Positions 55,703 to 64,000 of a stretch of DNA of 64,000 nucleotides are shown one piece after another. Source of the DNA: Capsulimonas corticalis. Its GTDB lineage: Bacteria > Armatimonadota > Armatimonadia > Armatimonadales > Capsulimonadaceae. The notes beneath the pieces are model-generated. The model was not told the origin of the DNA. It did no database searches and saw only the letters and a program-made list of their open reading frames with translations. Location of the stretch: positions 6,200,001-6,264,000 of the forward strand of contig NZ_AP025739.1 in assembly GCF_003574315.2 (NCBI RefSeq), written 5' to 3'. The position numbers and the translations under genes were made by a program. Positions within the stretch are counted from its first letter, which is position 1, and each line of letters begins with the position of its first letter.

Positions 55703-55814
55703 GAGAGAATCGTACTTTCTAAATGACAGAAACGAGCTATATAGTGAGATTATACCCAGCAGTCGAGATGGCGCTATGAGATGACGCCAAAGAGGTTTCG
55801 CGTCACTCACAAAC

Positions 55815-55848
55815 ACAAAAAAGCGGGCGCCGGTAGCCGGCGCCCGCC
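55815..55848 (-). terminator. Terminator of the small membrane gene 55885-56037
   Basis: Stem GCGGGCGCCGG / CCGGCGCCCGC with a three-base loop and TTTTTT on the minus strand. Confidence 0.88.
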
Positions 55849-55884
55849 GATATTTTGTTTTTTATGGAATGCCGGTCGTACGGA

Positions 55885-56037
55885 CTATACCGTGCGGCGG
55901 CCCGTAATCAGGTTGTAGACGAACATGATGACGGCGATCACGAGGATCAAGTGGATCAGAGATCCGCCGACATGCAGCAGGAAGCTAATCAGCCAGATGG
56001 CGACGAGAATGCTAGCGATTGTGTAAATCAAGCCCAT
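55885..56037 (-). CDS. Lmo0937-family small membrane protein
   Basis: 50 residues, mostly hydrophobic: two membrane helices (about 3-20, 26-42) around LLHVGGSLIHLILVIAV, ending NLITGRRTV. This is the Lmo0937/DUF5670 pattern, common in stress-related small proteins. AGGAGAT is seven bases before ATG 56037. A strong terminator follows. Such short genes are easily missed. Confidence 0.85.
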   Translation of the reverse strand: MGLIYTIASILVAIWLISFLLHVGGSLIHLILVIAVIMFVYNLITGRRTV

Positions 56038-56188
56038 GGATTTATCTCCTAATTGTGTAAAACGTTCATCCTTGACGGCTATCCATCATTGATGAGTATT
56101 TACCCGGCAAGCATGGGCGGGAAACATGGGATGGAATTTATTTTGCGTAGGTCAGAACAAAGTCGATAAGAGAGAGTTAGGTAAAAAA

Positions 56189-56965
56189 ATGGGAGAACAA
56201 ATGGAGATATTAGAATTGCTGGATTGGGAGCGACGGATGGTGGTTTATCCGGGCGTGACCCGGTTTTCAGAAGAAGGCGTGATTAAGGATCTTTACGAAG
56301 ACGGGAAAAGCGGCGAGATCGTTTACTCCTCCTGCACCGAGGGTGAAGTCGATTCCATGATTCGCCGGCAAATCCTGGCCGCGCAACGTGGGCGCTATGA
56401 TCTGGAATGGAAAGTGTATGGACACGATCAACCCCACTGCCTGGGAGAACGCCTGACGGCGGCGGGGTTTGAAGCGGGCGCACGGGAGAAGTTTATGGTT
56501 TTTCTCGCAAGCGAAAACGCGCTGAGCCATTTAGGAGTTTGCGACGACGATATTCGTAAGGTGACGAACGCGGCGGATCTCGGAGATTATCGGAGCATTC
56601 TGGAGGAAGTTCGCGGCGAGAGCTGCGACAAGGAGATGACGCAATATGGAGTTATGCTGGACAGTCACCCAAATTATATGAGTATTTATGTCGCTTATGT
56701 GGAGGGAGAGCCAGCCGCCTGTGGACGCGTCTATTTTCACGAGGACAGCAAGTTTGCGGCGCTCTATGGCGGAAACACGCGGGAGCGATTTCGGGGCCGG
56801 GGATTGTTCACTCGCGTGGTTGCGGCGCGTATTCGGGAAGCGCTCAGCCGGGGAGTGAGGAATGTTTGTGTCGATGCGCTGCCGACATCCGAGCCGATCC
56901 TGAGAAAGCGCGGATTTGAAATCCTGACCAGCACGCAGCCGTTTTTCTTTACGGCGACAGAATGA
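56189..56965 (+). CDS. GNAT-family N-acetyltransferase
   Basis: 258 residues. The C-terminal part (about 130-255) carries the acetyl-CoA site RFRGRGLFTRVV within YGGNTRERFRGRG and VDALPTSEPILRKRGFE. The N-terminal half is possibly a second, degenerate GNAT fold. The substrate is unknown. The codon use is more A-rich at the 5' end. Start: ATG 56189 with AGG nine bases before; ATG 56126 and 56201 are possible. Confidence 0.82.
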   Translation: MGEQMEILELLDWERRMVVYPGVTRFSEEGVIKDLYEDGKSGEIVYSSCTEGEVDSMIRRQILAAQRGRYDLEWKVYGHDQPHCLGERLTAAGFEAGAREKFMVFLASENALSHLGVCDDDIRKVTNAADLGDYRSILEEVRGESCDKEMTQYGVMLDSHPNYMSIYVAYVEGEPAACGRVYFHEDSKFAALYGGNTRERFRGRGLFTRVVAARIREALSRGVRNVCVDALPTSEPILRKRGFEILTSTQPFFFTATE

Positions 56966-57024
56966 ACCCGGCAGCCGCTTGCGCCTTGACACCTTCCTCT
57001 CTTTCGGGCTATCATAAAGGCTCC

Positions 57025-57786
57025 ATGCGGATACTAGTGACTAACGACGATGGCGTGCAGGCGGATGGGATCTTTGCTCTCAAAACCGCGCTTGCGCGGG
57101 AGAATGATGTGACTGTCGCGGCGCCCGAGCGGCAGCAGAGCGCGACGGGGCATGCGATCACCCTGCACAAACCGCTGCGCTTGACCGCGACCAAGATGCG
57201 CGACGGCGGCTCGGCCTGGATGTCCAACGGCACTCCTTCCGACTGCGCCACGCTCGGATTGCTCGAAGCGATGGGCGGATCGGCCGATATGGTCGTGTCC
57301 GGCATCAACCATGGTCCGAACCTGGGCTGGGATGTCCATTACTCTGGAACCGTCTCCGCCGCGATTGAAGCAACCGTGATGGGCGCGCCCTCCTTCGCCG
57401 TCTCCGTCGCCACCTTTGAGGCGGAGGTGCACTGGGACGCCGCCGCGAACTTTGCCGCCAAACTCGCCCATTGGCTCACGCGCCATCCCCTTCCGCCGAA
57501 CACGATTTTAAACGTCAATGTCCCCAACTTGCCCGAGCGCGAGATCCGCGGGGTCGCCGTGACCACGCAGGGCCGCCGGCAGTATGTCGACCGGATCGAG
57601 AAACGGATGGACCCAATCGGGCGTCCGTATTACTGGCTCGGCGGATCGCTGGCCGAGGAGGCGCTTGGCGCAGAGGCGGGGACGGACGTGCGGGCGGTGG
57701 CGGACGGATGGATCTCCGTGACGCCGATCCACCTCGACATGACCGCCTACTCCCTGATGCCGATGCTGCAGGATCTGACCGCCTAG
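57025..57786 (+). CDS. surE: 5'/3'-nucleotidase SurE
   Basis: 253 residues: MRILVTNDDGVQADG with the Asp-Asp metal ligands, SNGTPSDC and SGINHGPNLGWDVHYSGTVSAA are all standard. SurE removes phosphate from nucleoside monophosphates and short polyphosphate, mostly in stationary phase. ATG 57025 starts at the conserved MRILVTNDDG; an in-frame ATG at 56962 is too early. Next is aspartate kinase, 107 nt downstream. Confidence 0.97.
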   Translation: MRILVTNDDGVQADGIFALKTALARENDVTVAAPERQQSATGHAITLHKPLRLTATKMRDGGSAWMSNGTPSDCATLGLLEAMGGSADMVVSGINHGPNLGWDVHYSGTVSAAIEATVMGAPSFAVSVATFEAEVHWDAAANFAAKLAHWLTRHPLPPNTILNVNVPNLPEREIRGVAVTTQGRRQYVDRIEKRMDPIGRPYYWLGGSLAEEALGAEAGTDVRAVADGWISVTPIHLDMTAYSLMPMLQDLTA

Positions 57787-57893
57787 CTAGCCGTCAGGTC
57801 CGATAACCCTCCAGCGCCATCGTCACCCAAGTTTTGACAACAGCCGTTAGCAAAACCTTGACAATGACCGTCCAAGGTCCCGAGAGAACATTC

Positions 57894-59264
57894 ATGACAG
57901 ACGCAAATCAGGCGCCGCAAGACGCGCACGAAAGAACAGACAATCGCCCAATCGTCGCCAAGTTCGGCGGCTCCTCCGTCGCGGACGCCGGCCAGGTCCG
58001 CAAAATCGCCGCCATCGTGCGCGCCAACCCCGCCCGGCGCTACGTCGTGGTGTCCGCCCCCGGCAAACGCAGCGGCAGCGATAAGAAAATCACCGATCTC
58101 CTCTACCTTTGCCATTCATTGGGAGAACAGGGCCTCGACGCTTCCGCCCCATTCGCGGTCATCAAAGACCGGTATCTAGGTCTCGCCGAGGAGCTTGGCG
58201 TGCCGGGCGCCTGGGAGTGGCTGCGCGATATCCAGCAGCACATCGCGGATGGCGCGGACAAAGACTGGGTCGCCTCGCGCGGCGAATATCTGAGCGCGCG
58301 CATCATCGCGGCTTATTTGGACGCGGAGTTCGTGGACGCGATTGAAGGCATCAGCTTCGGCGCCGATGGGCGCCTGCACGGCGCCGAAACTTACACACGG
58401 ATGGGTTCGCGCCTCGGCGCGGTGCCCAAAGACAAAGTCGCCGTCATCCCCGGCTTTTACGGCCAGGATGTCAAGGGGCGGATTCGCTGCTTCTCGCGCG
58501 GCGGATCGGATGTCACCGGCGCGATCGTCGCCCGCGCCGTCCACGCCTCGGTCTACGAAAACTGGACCGATGTCTCCGGCATGCTGATGGCCGATCCGCG
58601 CCTCGTCCCCAACCCCAAGCCGATCCAAGAGATTACCTACCGCGAACAGCGCGAACTGTCCTATATGGGCGCCACCGTGCTTCATGACGAAGCGGTCTTC
58701 CCGGTGCGTGAGGCGGGCATCCCGATCCATATCAAGAACACAAACCAGCCGGAAGACGACGGCACGCGCATCGTCACCACGCGCGACTCGGCGAACACGG
58801 CGATCGTCGGCATCGCCGGCCGGCGCGGCTTCACGATCATCCTCACCGAGAAGGCGATGATGAACCAGGAGCGCGGCTATGGACGCAAAGTGCTGGAGAT
58901 TCTGGAAGCCAATGGCATCTCCTACGAGCACTCCCCCACCAGCATCGATACGCTTTCGGTGATCGTGACTGATGAAGAGCTGAACGGCAAGGAGTCCGAG
59001 GTCGTCACGGAGATCCGCCGGATCGTCCAGCCGGACCGCATCGAAGTGGAGCGAGACATCGCAATGCTGGCGATTGTCGGGCAGGGCATGGTGCACCGAA
59101 TCGGCATCGCGGCGAAGGTCTTCATGGCGCTGGCGAGCGCGGAGGTCAATATCCGCCTGATCAACCAGGGGTCCAGCGAGCTGAACATTATCATCGGCGT
59201 CTCGGATTCGGATTACGAGCGGGCTTTGCGCGCGATCTACGACGTCTTCGCCGAGGAATCATGA
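57894..59264 (+). CDS. lysC: Aspartate kinase
   Basis: 456 residues. The amino-acid kinase core starts VAKFGGSSVADAGQV and includes FSRGGSDVTGA; two ACT domains follow (about 310-455, IVGIAGRRGFTIILTEKAM and MLAIVGQGMVHRIGIA, INQGSSELNIIIGV) that bind regulatory lysine or threonine. It catalyses the first step to Lys, Met and Thr. ATG 57894 is behind GAGAG; earlier in-frame starts at 57834 and 57864 are less likely. It overlaps the SDR gene by ATGA. Confidence 0.95.
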   Translation: MTDANQAPQDAHERTDNRPIVAKFGGSSVADAGQVRKIAAIVRANPARRYVVVSAPGKRSGSDKKITDLLYLCHSLGEQGLDASAPFAVIKDRYLGLAEELGVPGAWEWLRDIQQHIADGADKDWVASRGEYLSARIIAAYLDAEFVDAIEGISFGADGRLHGAETYTRMGSRLGAVPKDKVAVIPGFYGQDVKGRIRCFSRGGSDVTGAIVARAVHASVYENWTDVSGMLMADPRLVPNPKPIQEITYREQRELSYMGATVLHDEAVFPVREAGIPIHIKNTNQPEDDGTRIVTTRDSANTAIVGIAGRRGFTIILTEKAMMNQERGYGRKVLEILEANGISYEHSPTSIDTLSVIVTDEELNGKESEVVTEIRRIVQPDRIEVERDIAMLAIVGQGMVHRIGIAAKVFMALASAEVNIRLINQGSSELNIIIGVSDSDYERALRAIYDVFAEES

Positions 59265-60010
59265 ACGACAACCCGCCCGCTTCCATCGTTGTGGGCGCCA
59301 GCAGCGGCATCGGCCGATCACTTGCGCTCGCGCTGGCGCGAGATCGTCAGCGCGTCGCCTTGATCGGTCGCCATCAAGAGTCGCTGGACCGCGTGGCCGG
59401 AGAAGTCCGCGCGTTCGGCGGCGAAGCGCTGGTCGCGGTTTCGGACGTCCGCGAGCCGGAGACGATCGAGCACGCGCTGGAGGCGATCGCCGCCCAGTGG
59501 CCGCAGCCGCAGACGGTTTATCTTTCCTCGGGCATCGCTCTTCCCGTCGATTTGGAGTACTTTCACGCCGGCCCATTAGAGCAGATCGTCCAGACCAACC
59601 TGCTCGGAGTGGCGCACTGGCTGGAGGCGCTGCACCCACGCCTGCGCGGCACGGGCTCCACGGTCGTGGTGATCAGCAGTCTGAGCGCCGACCGCGCCTT
59701 CCCCGGCGGCGGCGCGGCTTACTCCGCCAGCAAAGCCGCCGTTTCCCAGCTCTGCGACGGTCTGCGCGCCCCCTGGTCCCGCCAGGGCGTCCGCCTCGTC
59801 ACCGTCTCGCCCGGCTTTATCCGCACGCCGATGACCGACGGCATGGCCTCCCTGCCGTTAGTGATGGAGCCGGAAGACGCCGCCAAAGTCATACTTCGCG
59901 GCGTGGCGAACGGGAAGACCATCATCCGCTTCCCAACCGCCGCCGCCGTGACGATGGGTTTAGTAAGACTGCTGCCGGCGGTAATTCTGGATAAGTTTTA
60001 CCGGCCGTAG
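59261..60010 (+). CDS. Short-chain dehydrogenase/reductase
   Basis: 249 residues. The NAD(P) motif GASSGIGRSLAL at the N-terminus and the catalytic YSASK pair (with Ser in ISSLSAD before it) are intact. The C-terminal end is hydrophobic. The start overlaps the lysC stop by 4 nt, so the two are co-translated, though no metabolic link is obvious. A palindromic repeat follows. Confidence 0.93.
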   Translation: MNDNPPASIVVGASSGIGRSLALALARDRQRVALIGRHQESLDRVAGEVRAFGGEALVAVSDVREPETIEHALEAIAAQWPQPQTVYLSSGIALPVDLEYFHAGPLEQIVQTNLLGVAHWLEALHPRLRGTGSTVVVISSLSADRAFPGGGAAYSASKAAVSQLCDGLRAPWSRQGVRLVTVSPGFIRTPMTDGMASLPLVMEPEDAAKVILRGVANGKTIIRFPTAAAVTMGLVRLLPAVILDKFYRP

Positions 60011-60014
60011 GGAG

Positions 60015-60161
60015 GCCCTCACCCCCCGGCCTCCTCTCCCAATTCTGGGAGAGGGGGAGTCAGAGTTTTAGTGATAAGATCTTTTGGATCAAAGATCCAA
60101 ATCTTACTCCTAACCCTCTCCTAAGATTGAGAGAGGGTGGCCCGAAGGGCCGGGTGAGGGC
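60015..60161. repeat. Palindromic intergenic repeat, copy D
   Basis: About 147 bp after the SDR gene, in the orientation of copy A. It has the GCCCTCACCCC end, CTCTCCCAATTCTGGGAGAG, the TTTGGATCAAAGATCCAAA core and the GGCCCGAAGGGCC arm with GGGTGAGGGC at the end. Confidence 0.85.
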
Positions 60162-60251
60162 CTTTCTTCGCTCCATGCAACTTTTCACCTCGAAATCTCG
60201 TCTAACTAGCCATACTCCAGAAGACCGCAGTAGAAAAAGAGGATTGTTCTC

Positions 60252-61007
60252 ATGCAGTTTCGCCGTACCCATTTCCATTCCGCGCTGATCGCCGTAAGCG
60301 TCGCCGTTCTCGCGCCGGTCGCGCACGCGGATCAGAAGATCGTCGCCACCACGACCGTGGACGGTCCCCAGCTTCGCGTCATGATGACGCAGATGTCTCC
60401 CGATCAGCGCGCCGCTATGAGCAAATACGGCATGGGCGGGCCGATCAACAGCACCGCATATGTCAGCGGCAAGAAGATTCGGACGGATACGAACGGCTCG
60501 TCCGTCCTGCTCGATTCCGTCGCCAAGACCCTGACGACGCTGAGCCGCGAAAGCCACACATACACAACGCGTCCATACGATCCCGCGAAAGCCCAGGCGG
60601 CCAGCGCCGGAACTTCCGCGACGATCACTCCGGCCGGCGACAGCAAGAAACTTCTGGGGCATGTCGCTCGTCACTACAAGCTGACGATCACGACCACGTC
60701 CGGCCCGATGGCCGGCACGCCGATCCATGGCGAGGTGTGGGCGGCCCCAGATCTCCCGCAGCCTCCCAGCCTGCCGATGCCGGGACCGGCCGGCGTACTC
60801 CAGAGCCAGCTCAAAAAGATCAAAGGCTTTCCGCTGCTCACGGTCATCGCGATCCCCAACAGTCCCACCGGACCGATCACCGTCAAAACGGTGATCAACT
60901 CCGTGTCCAGCGCGACGCTGCCCGCCTCGACCTTCGCCATTCCGGCGGGCTATAAGAAAAGCGCGCCCGGTGCCGGCGTCGGCATGCCGGGAATGCCCGG
61001 CATGTAG
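60252..61007 (+). CDS. Secreted protein of unknown function (DUF4412-like)
   Basis: 251 residues: signal peptide (about 1-27), then a beta-rich domain (about 40-230). It may be of the DUF4412 kind, an outer-membrane-linked lipid or sterol-binding-like fold, but this is only a guess from the alternating strands. The C-terminus is Pro/Gly/Met-rich and ends GMPGMPGM. ATG 60252 has an AGAGGA site. Copies D and E of the repeat flank the gene on both sides. Confidence 0.65.
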   Translation: MQFRRTHFHSALIAVSVAVLAPVAHADQKIVATTTVDGPQLRVMMTQMSPDQRAAMSKYGMGGPINSTAYVSGKKIRTDTNGSSVLLDSVAKTLTTLSRESHTYTTRPYDPAKAQAASAGTSATITPAGDSKKLLGHVARHYKLTITTTSGPMAGTPIHGEVWAAPDLPQPPSLPMPGPAGVLQSQLKKIKGFPLLTVIAIPNSPTGPITVKTVINSVSSATLPASTFAIPAGYKKSAPGAGVGMPGMPGM

Positions 61008-61124
61008 GCCCTCACCCCCCGGCCCCCTCTCCCAAAATTGGGAGAGGGGGAGTCAGAGGGAGTGAGAGTTTAAGTCATAAGACCTTTTGGATCTTTGATC
61101 CAAATTTTGAGCCCTCACCCAAAT
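61008..61124. repeat. Palindromic intergenic repeat, copy E (altered right end)
   Basis: About 117 bp after the secreted gene. The left half matches copy A (GCCCTCACCCCCC, CTCTCCCAAAATTGGGAGAG), and the GGATCTTTGATCC core is present, but the right arm with GGCCCGAAGGGCC is missing and the element ends with GCCCTCACCC in direct orientation. Confidence 0.75.
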
Positions 61125-61218
61125 ACCGGTTTTTCCGTTCTCCTCTCTCGTTTCTCCCAGCCCGCTCCGATAGTGAATTCAGATAGCGATTTTTGCGTTC
61201 ACTTTCAAAGGAGCCCCC

Positions 61219-62016
61219 ATGACACTCGGACTGCCGTCACTTGACTGGCGGCGCATGCGCGCCGCTGCGTTTGCCTGCGCGTGCGTCGCCCTCCTGGCGC
61301 GGTCCGCCGACGCCGCCAGTCCGAACATGGATGCGGCGGTCAGTTTGTGCGCGATGAGCGACTCTGGAGCGTCGGCGACGGCGCCGGCGGGATGGACGCT
61401 GACCGCGAACGCATCGGGCGAGAATATCCATCTGCGCAGCGCCGACGGACTGGCCGGCGCGGAGTGGGGCCTCGCGTCCTTGGTCGATCCGGTCCATGAC
61501 GATCGCGGCGACGGCGACACGGACGCCGATGTCGAAGCAAAAACGTTACTGGCTCGATCCCTGCGCGCCTTGGGCGACAGCGCCGCGCCCATGACCGAGG
61601 CGGCGCGCAGTTACTCCAGTTACGTCACCGGCTGCCCGTTTGAAACGCCCACGCATCGCGGCGTCGTCTTTTATCATCAGTATCAGTGGGACGAAAACCA
61701 GAGCGTTGTTTCGTATTACATCGCCTGGACGGACAAAGACCGCTGGAGCGCCTCGGGGTTTGTCGCCGCCAACGTCGCCCTCTCCATTCGCGCATCGCTG
61801 CGGCCCTGCCCGCACAATCCGTTCTGGGCGGAAGGCAAGCAGGAGGAAGCCGAAGAGGGCCTGCAACTCGCTCGCGAGGCGTACAACCACAATACGCATG
61901 TCGTGTGTCTTCTCTCAAAAACGCCGGACCATGCGTATATGCTCACGATCGATAACAAACGGAAGCCGCTGTGTCAGAAGAGCGGCGGACCTCAAATCGC
62001 CATGAGCAGCGAATAG
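61219..62016 (+). CDS. Secreted protein of unknown function
   Basis: 265 residues with a signal peptide (about 1-32). The mature part has four or so Cys and Trp-rich strands (VVFYHQYQWDENQ, YYIAWTDKDRW) and ends in a hydrophilic tail. No family recognised. AAAGGAG is five to six bases before ATG 61219. A GC hairpin (62053-62079) is downstream but has no T-run. Confidence 0.65.
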   Translation: MTLGLPSLDWRRMRAAAFACACVALLARSADAASPNMDAAVSLCAMSDSGASATAPAGWTLTANASGENIHLRSADGLAGAEWGLASLVDPVHDDRGDGDTDADVEAKTLLARSLRALGDSAAPMTEAARSYSSYVTGCPFETPTHRGVVFYHQYQWDENQSVVSYYIAWTDKDRWSASGFVAANVALSIRASLRPCPHNPFWAEGKQEEAEEGLQLAREAYNHNTHVVCLLSKTPDHAYMLTIDNKRKPLCQKSGGPQIAMSSE

Positions 62017-62170
62017 CGCGCCGCTCCCGTAAGAAATTATTCGCCCCGCAGCCGCGCTGACGGCCATATCGTCAGCGCGCGTACTCCTACCCTTCAAGCA
62101 GCCATCATTTTCGCCGCAGTAATATGTAAATTCCTTATTGACGTATAATTACTATGAAAGTCGGGTAATT

Positions 62171-62199
62171 TTGAGGAATAATACTTGTTAAGTTAAGAT
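62171..62199 (+). promoter_or_regulatory. Possible promoter of the PP2C phosphatase gene
   Basis: TTGAGG (62171-62176), 17-nt spacer, TAAGAT (62194-62199), in an AT-rich stretch (62110-62200). Confidence 0.45.
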
Positions 62200-62264
62200 C
62201 GGCGCGTCCCCATCTTACCGCAACGCGCAACGATGGAGAAGGACGTGAAAAACGTTCGTAGATA

Positions 62265-63989
62265 ATGCCTTTACTTGAAGACGCAAATGGTTATGACTGC
62301 CTGATTGGCGGCGGGGAAATGGGCGCGCGGATGCGCGCGCTGGATTGGTCGACAACTCCGATAGGGCCGGTTCGTGATTGGCCGCAAAGCCTGCGCACGG
62401 CGGTCAGCATCTGCCTCGGCTCGGGGCACCCGATCGAGATCTGGTGGGGTCCCGAATACGTCCGATTCTACAATGACGCTTATCGGCCCATTCTCGGCTC
62501 GCGGAAACATCCGCAGTTTCTCGGCAGACCGGGCCGGGAGTGCTGGTCGGAAATCTGGGATGAGATCAGTCCGATGCTGGACGGCGTCCGCGAAACAGGC
62601 GTCGCGACGTATTCCGAGAACTTCCCGCTCATGGTCGTCCGCGACGGATATGTCGAGGAAACATACTTTACCTTTTCCTACGGGCCGCTTCGCGACGAAT
62701 CCGGCGGCGTCGGCGGCATCTTCTGCGCCTGCCGGGAGACCACCGGCGAAGTGCTGCGCGCGCGCCGGCATGGAACGCTGCGCGAATTGACGGTCCATGC
62801 GCCTTCGGCTCAGGACGCTATCGAAGCCAGTCTTCAGGTGCTCACGAATAATCCCGCCGATATTCCCTTTGCTCTTGTGTATTTGATGGACAACGAGCGT
62901 CGCGCGCGGCTCGCCGGCTCGGCCTGGGCGCTTCCTGGCTCGTCCGCCGCCCCGAAGATCATCGACTTGCTTGAGGAATCGGCGAAGACATGGCCGATCG
63001 CGCAGGCGATGTCCGGCCCCCTTCTCGTCGAAAACCTGTCGGAACGTTTTGAATCCCTGCCGGCTTCCATGTGGCCGGAGAGTCCGCGCTCGGCGCTGAT
63101 CCAGCCGATCGCCGTCGCCGGGGACGGATCGCTGCATGGCTTTGTGATTATCGGCGTCAACCCCCGTCATGAGCTGGACGCCGACTATCAAGAGTTTTTG
63201 GCAATGGCGGTGCGCCATATCGGCGCCGCGATCGAAGCGGGCCGGCTCCAGCAGCGCGAGCACGCCATCGCCACGCAGCTTCAGGCAGCCCTGCAGCCGG
63301 AGCTTCCCGGATCCACTCCCGGACTGCGCCTTGCCGACCATTATCACCCGGCGCTGAACGAAGCCGAAATCGGGGGCGATTTTTACGACGTGTTTTCCAC
63401 CGATAAAGGCGTGACCTATCTGGTCGTGGGCGATCTGTCCGGAAAAGGTCTCGCGGCGGCCTCGCAAGTCGCGACCGTGCGCAATATGCTGCGGTTTGCC
63501 CTGTATAACGGGGCGACAACGGCGAACGCCATCTCGACGCTCAACGACACCATCGCCGACCACAACCTGCTGACGGGGTTCGCCACGCTGTTCGTGGGGC
63601 AGTACGACGCCGGCGCGCGCCGGCTCACCTATGTGAACTGCGGTCAAGAGCCGGGCCTTCTGCGGCGCGCGAACCAGGGCGCGATTGAGGAGCTGGCCCC
63701 CACCGGCCCCGTGCTCGGCGCCCATTCGCAGGCGGACATCCGTGAGGTTTCCACCTCGGTTTCCGCCGGAGATACGCTGGCGATCTTCACGGACGGCCTT
63801 ACCGAGGTGGGCGTTCGGCGGACGGCCCTGCTGGGCCTCACGGGAGTCAAGGACCTGCTTGCGGCCGCGCCGCACGACGACCCGGCGGCGATCGCCGCGC
63901 GCATCATCGCCGGCGTCGAATCCTATGCGCTCGATGGCGTTCGCGACGATCAATGCTTGCTCATCGGCGTGATCGACGGCGCAAGATAA
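62265..63989 (+). CDS. PAS/GAF-regulated PP2C (SpoIIE/RsbU-type) phosphatase
   Basis: 574 residues: a PAS-like N-terminal domain (about 35-165), a GAF domain (about 175-325) and a C-terminal PP2C/SpoIIE serine phosphatase (about 345-570). The metal-binding motifs are present: GGDFYDVF, VGDLSGKGLAAA, FTDGLTEV and DDQCLLIGV. Such enzymes dephosphorylate anti-anti-sigma factors in partner-switching stress circuits. No RsbV or RsbW partner lies in this window. ATG 62265 is preceded by GAAGGACG at a long distance; ATG 62319 is an alternative. Confidence 0.92.
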   Translation: MPLLEDANGYDCLIGGGEMGARMRALDWSTTPIGPVRDWPQSLRTAVSICLGSGHPIEIWWGPEYVRFYNDAYRPILGSRKHPQFLGRPGRECWSEIWDEISPMLDGVRETGVATYSENFPLMVVRDGYVEETYFTFSYGPLRDESGGVGGIFCACRETTGEVLRARRHGTLRELTVHAPSAQDAIEASLQVLTNNPADIPFALVYLMDNERRARLAGSAWALPGSSAAPKIIDLLEESAKTWPIAQAMSGPLLVENLSERFESLPASMWPESPRSALIQPIAVAGDGSLHGFVIIGVNPRHELDADYQEFLAMAVRHIGAAIEAGRLQQREHAIATQLQAALQPELPGSTPGLRLADHYHPALNEAEIGGDFYDVFSTDKGVTYLVVGDLSGKGLAAASQVATVRNMLRFALYNGATTANAISTLNDTIADHNLLTGFATLFVGQYDAGARRLTYVNCGQEPGLLRRANQGAIEELAPTGPVLGAHSQADIREVSTSVSAGDTLAIFTDGLTEVGVRRTALLGLTGVKDLLAAAPHDDPAAIAARIIAGVESYALDGVRDDQCLLIGVIDGAR

Positions 63990-64000
63990 CCAATTCTCGG

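Noticed and set aside
43471-61124. CRISPR array made from the GC-rich repeats
   Set aside because: Copies are kilobases apart, palindromic over their whole length and lack regular short spacers; no cas gene is present.
62053-62079. Perfect hairpin CGCGCTGACG / CGTCAGCGCG after the secreted gene
   Set aside because: No T-run on either side, so a terminator was not called; it may simply be a local palindrome.

Overview
The window is a stretch of bacterial chromosome, clearly GC-rich and densely coding on both strands. The best guess for its source is Armatimonadota (Capsulimonas-like). This rests on the DUF1559-type prepilin gene with its [10 protein letters not shown] helix, the many Tat- or Sec-exported carbohydrate-related proteins, the HAS-barrel ATPase fragment at the left edge, and consensus sigma-70 promoters (TTGACA, 17 nt, TATAAT). 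There is no 16S rRNA here, so the assignment is inference. No prophage, insertion sequence, integrase or CRISPR array was seen.

Layout. 1-4.6 kb: edge of an ATPase gene, a DUF1559 prepilin-like gene, and a Tat-exported protein with an SGNH esterase. 5-11.6 kb: the principal sigma factor, a degenerate REC/HD-GYP protein, an AT-richer orphan gene, a Gfo/Idh/MocA dehydrogenase and a secreted beta-propeller protein. 11.7-17 kb: tRNA-Leu, glnE behind a TetR gene, and a divergent membrane gene with two matching operators, then small membrane proteins. 17-20.3 kb: a PAS-PAS-GGDEF-HD-GYP protein and a NERD nuclease-domain protein in one operon behind a c-di-GMP-I riboswitch. 20.3-25.6 kb: dehydrogenase, GH29 fucosidase, and der with a small membrane gene. 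25.7-27.6 kb: an AAA ATPase/DUF4276 pair that resembles two-gene phage-defence modules. 27.7-29.7 kb: fasciclin and ankyrin proteins and two identical tRNA-Arg genes.

29.8-34.9 kb is an iron/metal cluster: feoA, feoB, a CDF-like membrane protein, a FeoB-associated Cys-rich protein, a YtkA-like lipoprotein, a SafE-like membrane protein, and nearby a small Met/His/Lys-rich exported protein. 35-41.4 kb: rsfS with a long acidic tail, a TPR membrane protein, two DUF4397 lipoproteins and a large hybrid histidine kinase. 41.5-47.8 kb: dnaK and hsp20, an acyl-ACP desaturase, MarR with a WrbA-type quinone oxidoreductase, and YceI. 47.9-49.6 kb: two alanine-rich, LEA-like stress proteins. 49.8-53.4 kb: the ribosomal/transcription block secE-nusG-rplK-rplA-rplJ-rplL with an L10 leader. 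53.5-64 kb: CDF transporter, CrtC/AttH-like lipocalin protein, a 50-residue Lmo0937-type membrane protein, GNAT, surE, aspartate kinase with an overlapping SDR, two secreted unknowns, and a GAF/PP2C phosphatase.

Two regulatory themes stand out. The first is cyclic di-GMP: a riboswitch in front of a combined synthase/hydrolase that carries an intact inhibitory I-site, plus a second HD-GYP protein whose key residues are lost. The second is a family of about 140-bp imperfect palindromes, five copies, all between genes in the right half, one of them inside the nusG-rplK operon. Start sites were chosen from Shine-Dalgarno spacing and family length; no database search could be run.
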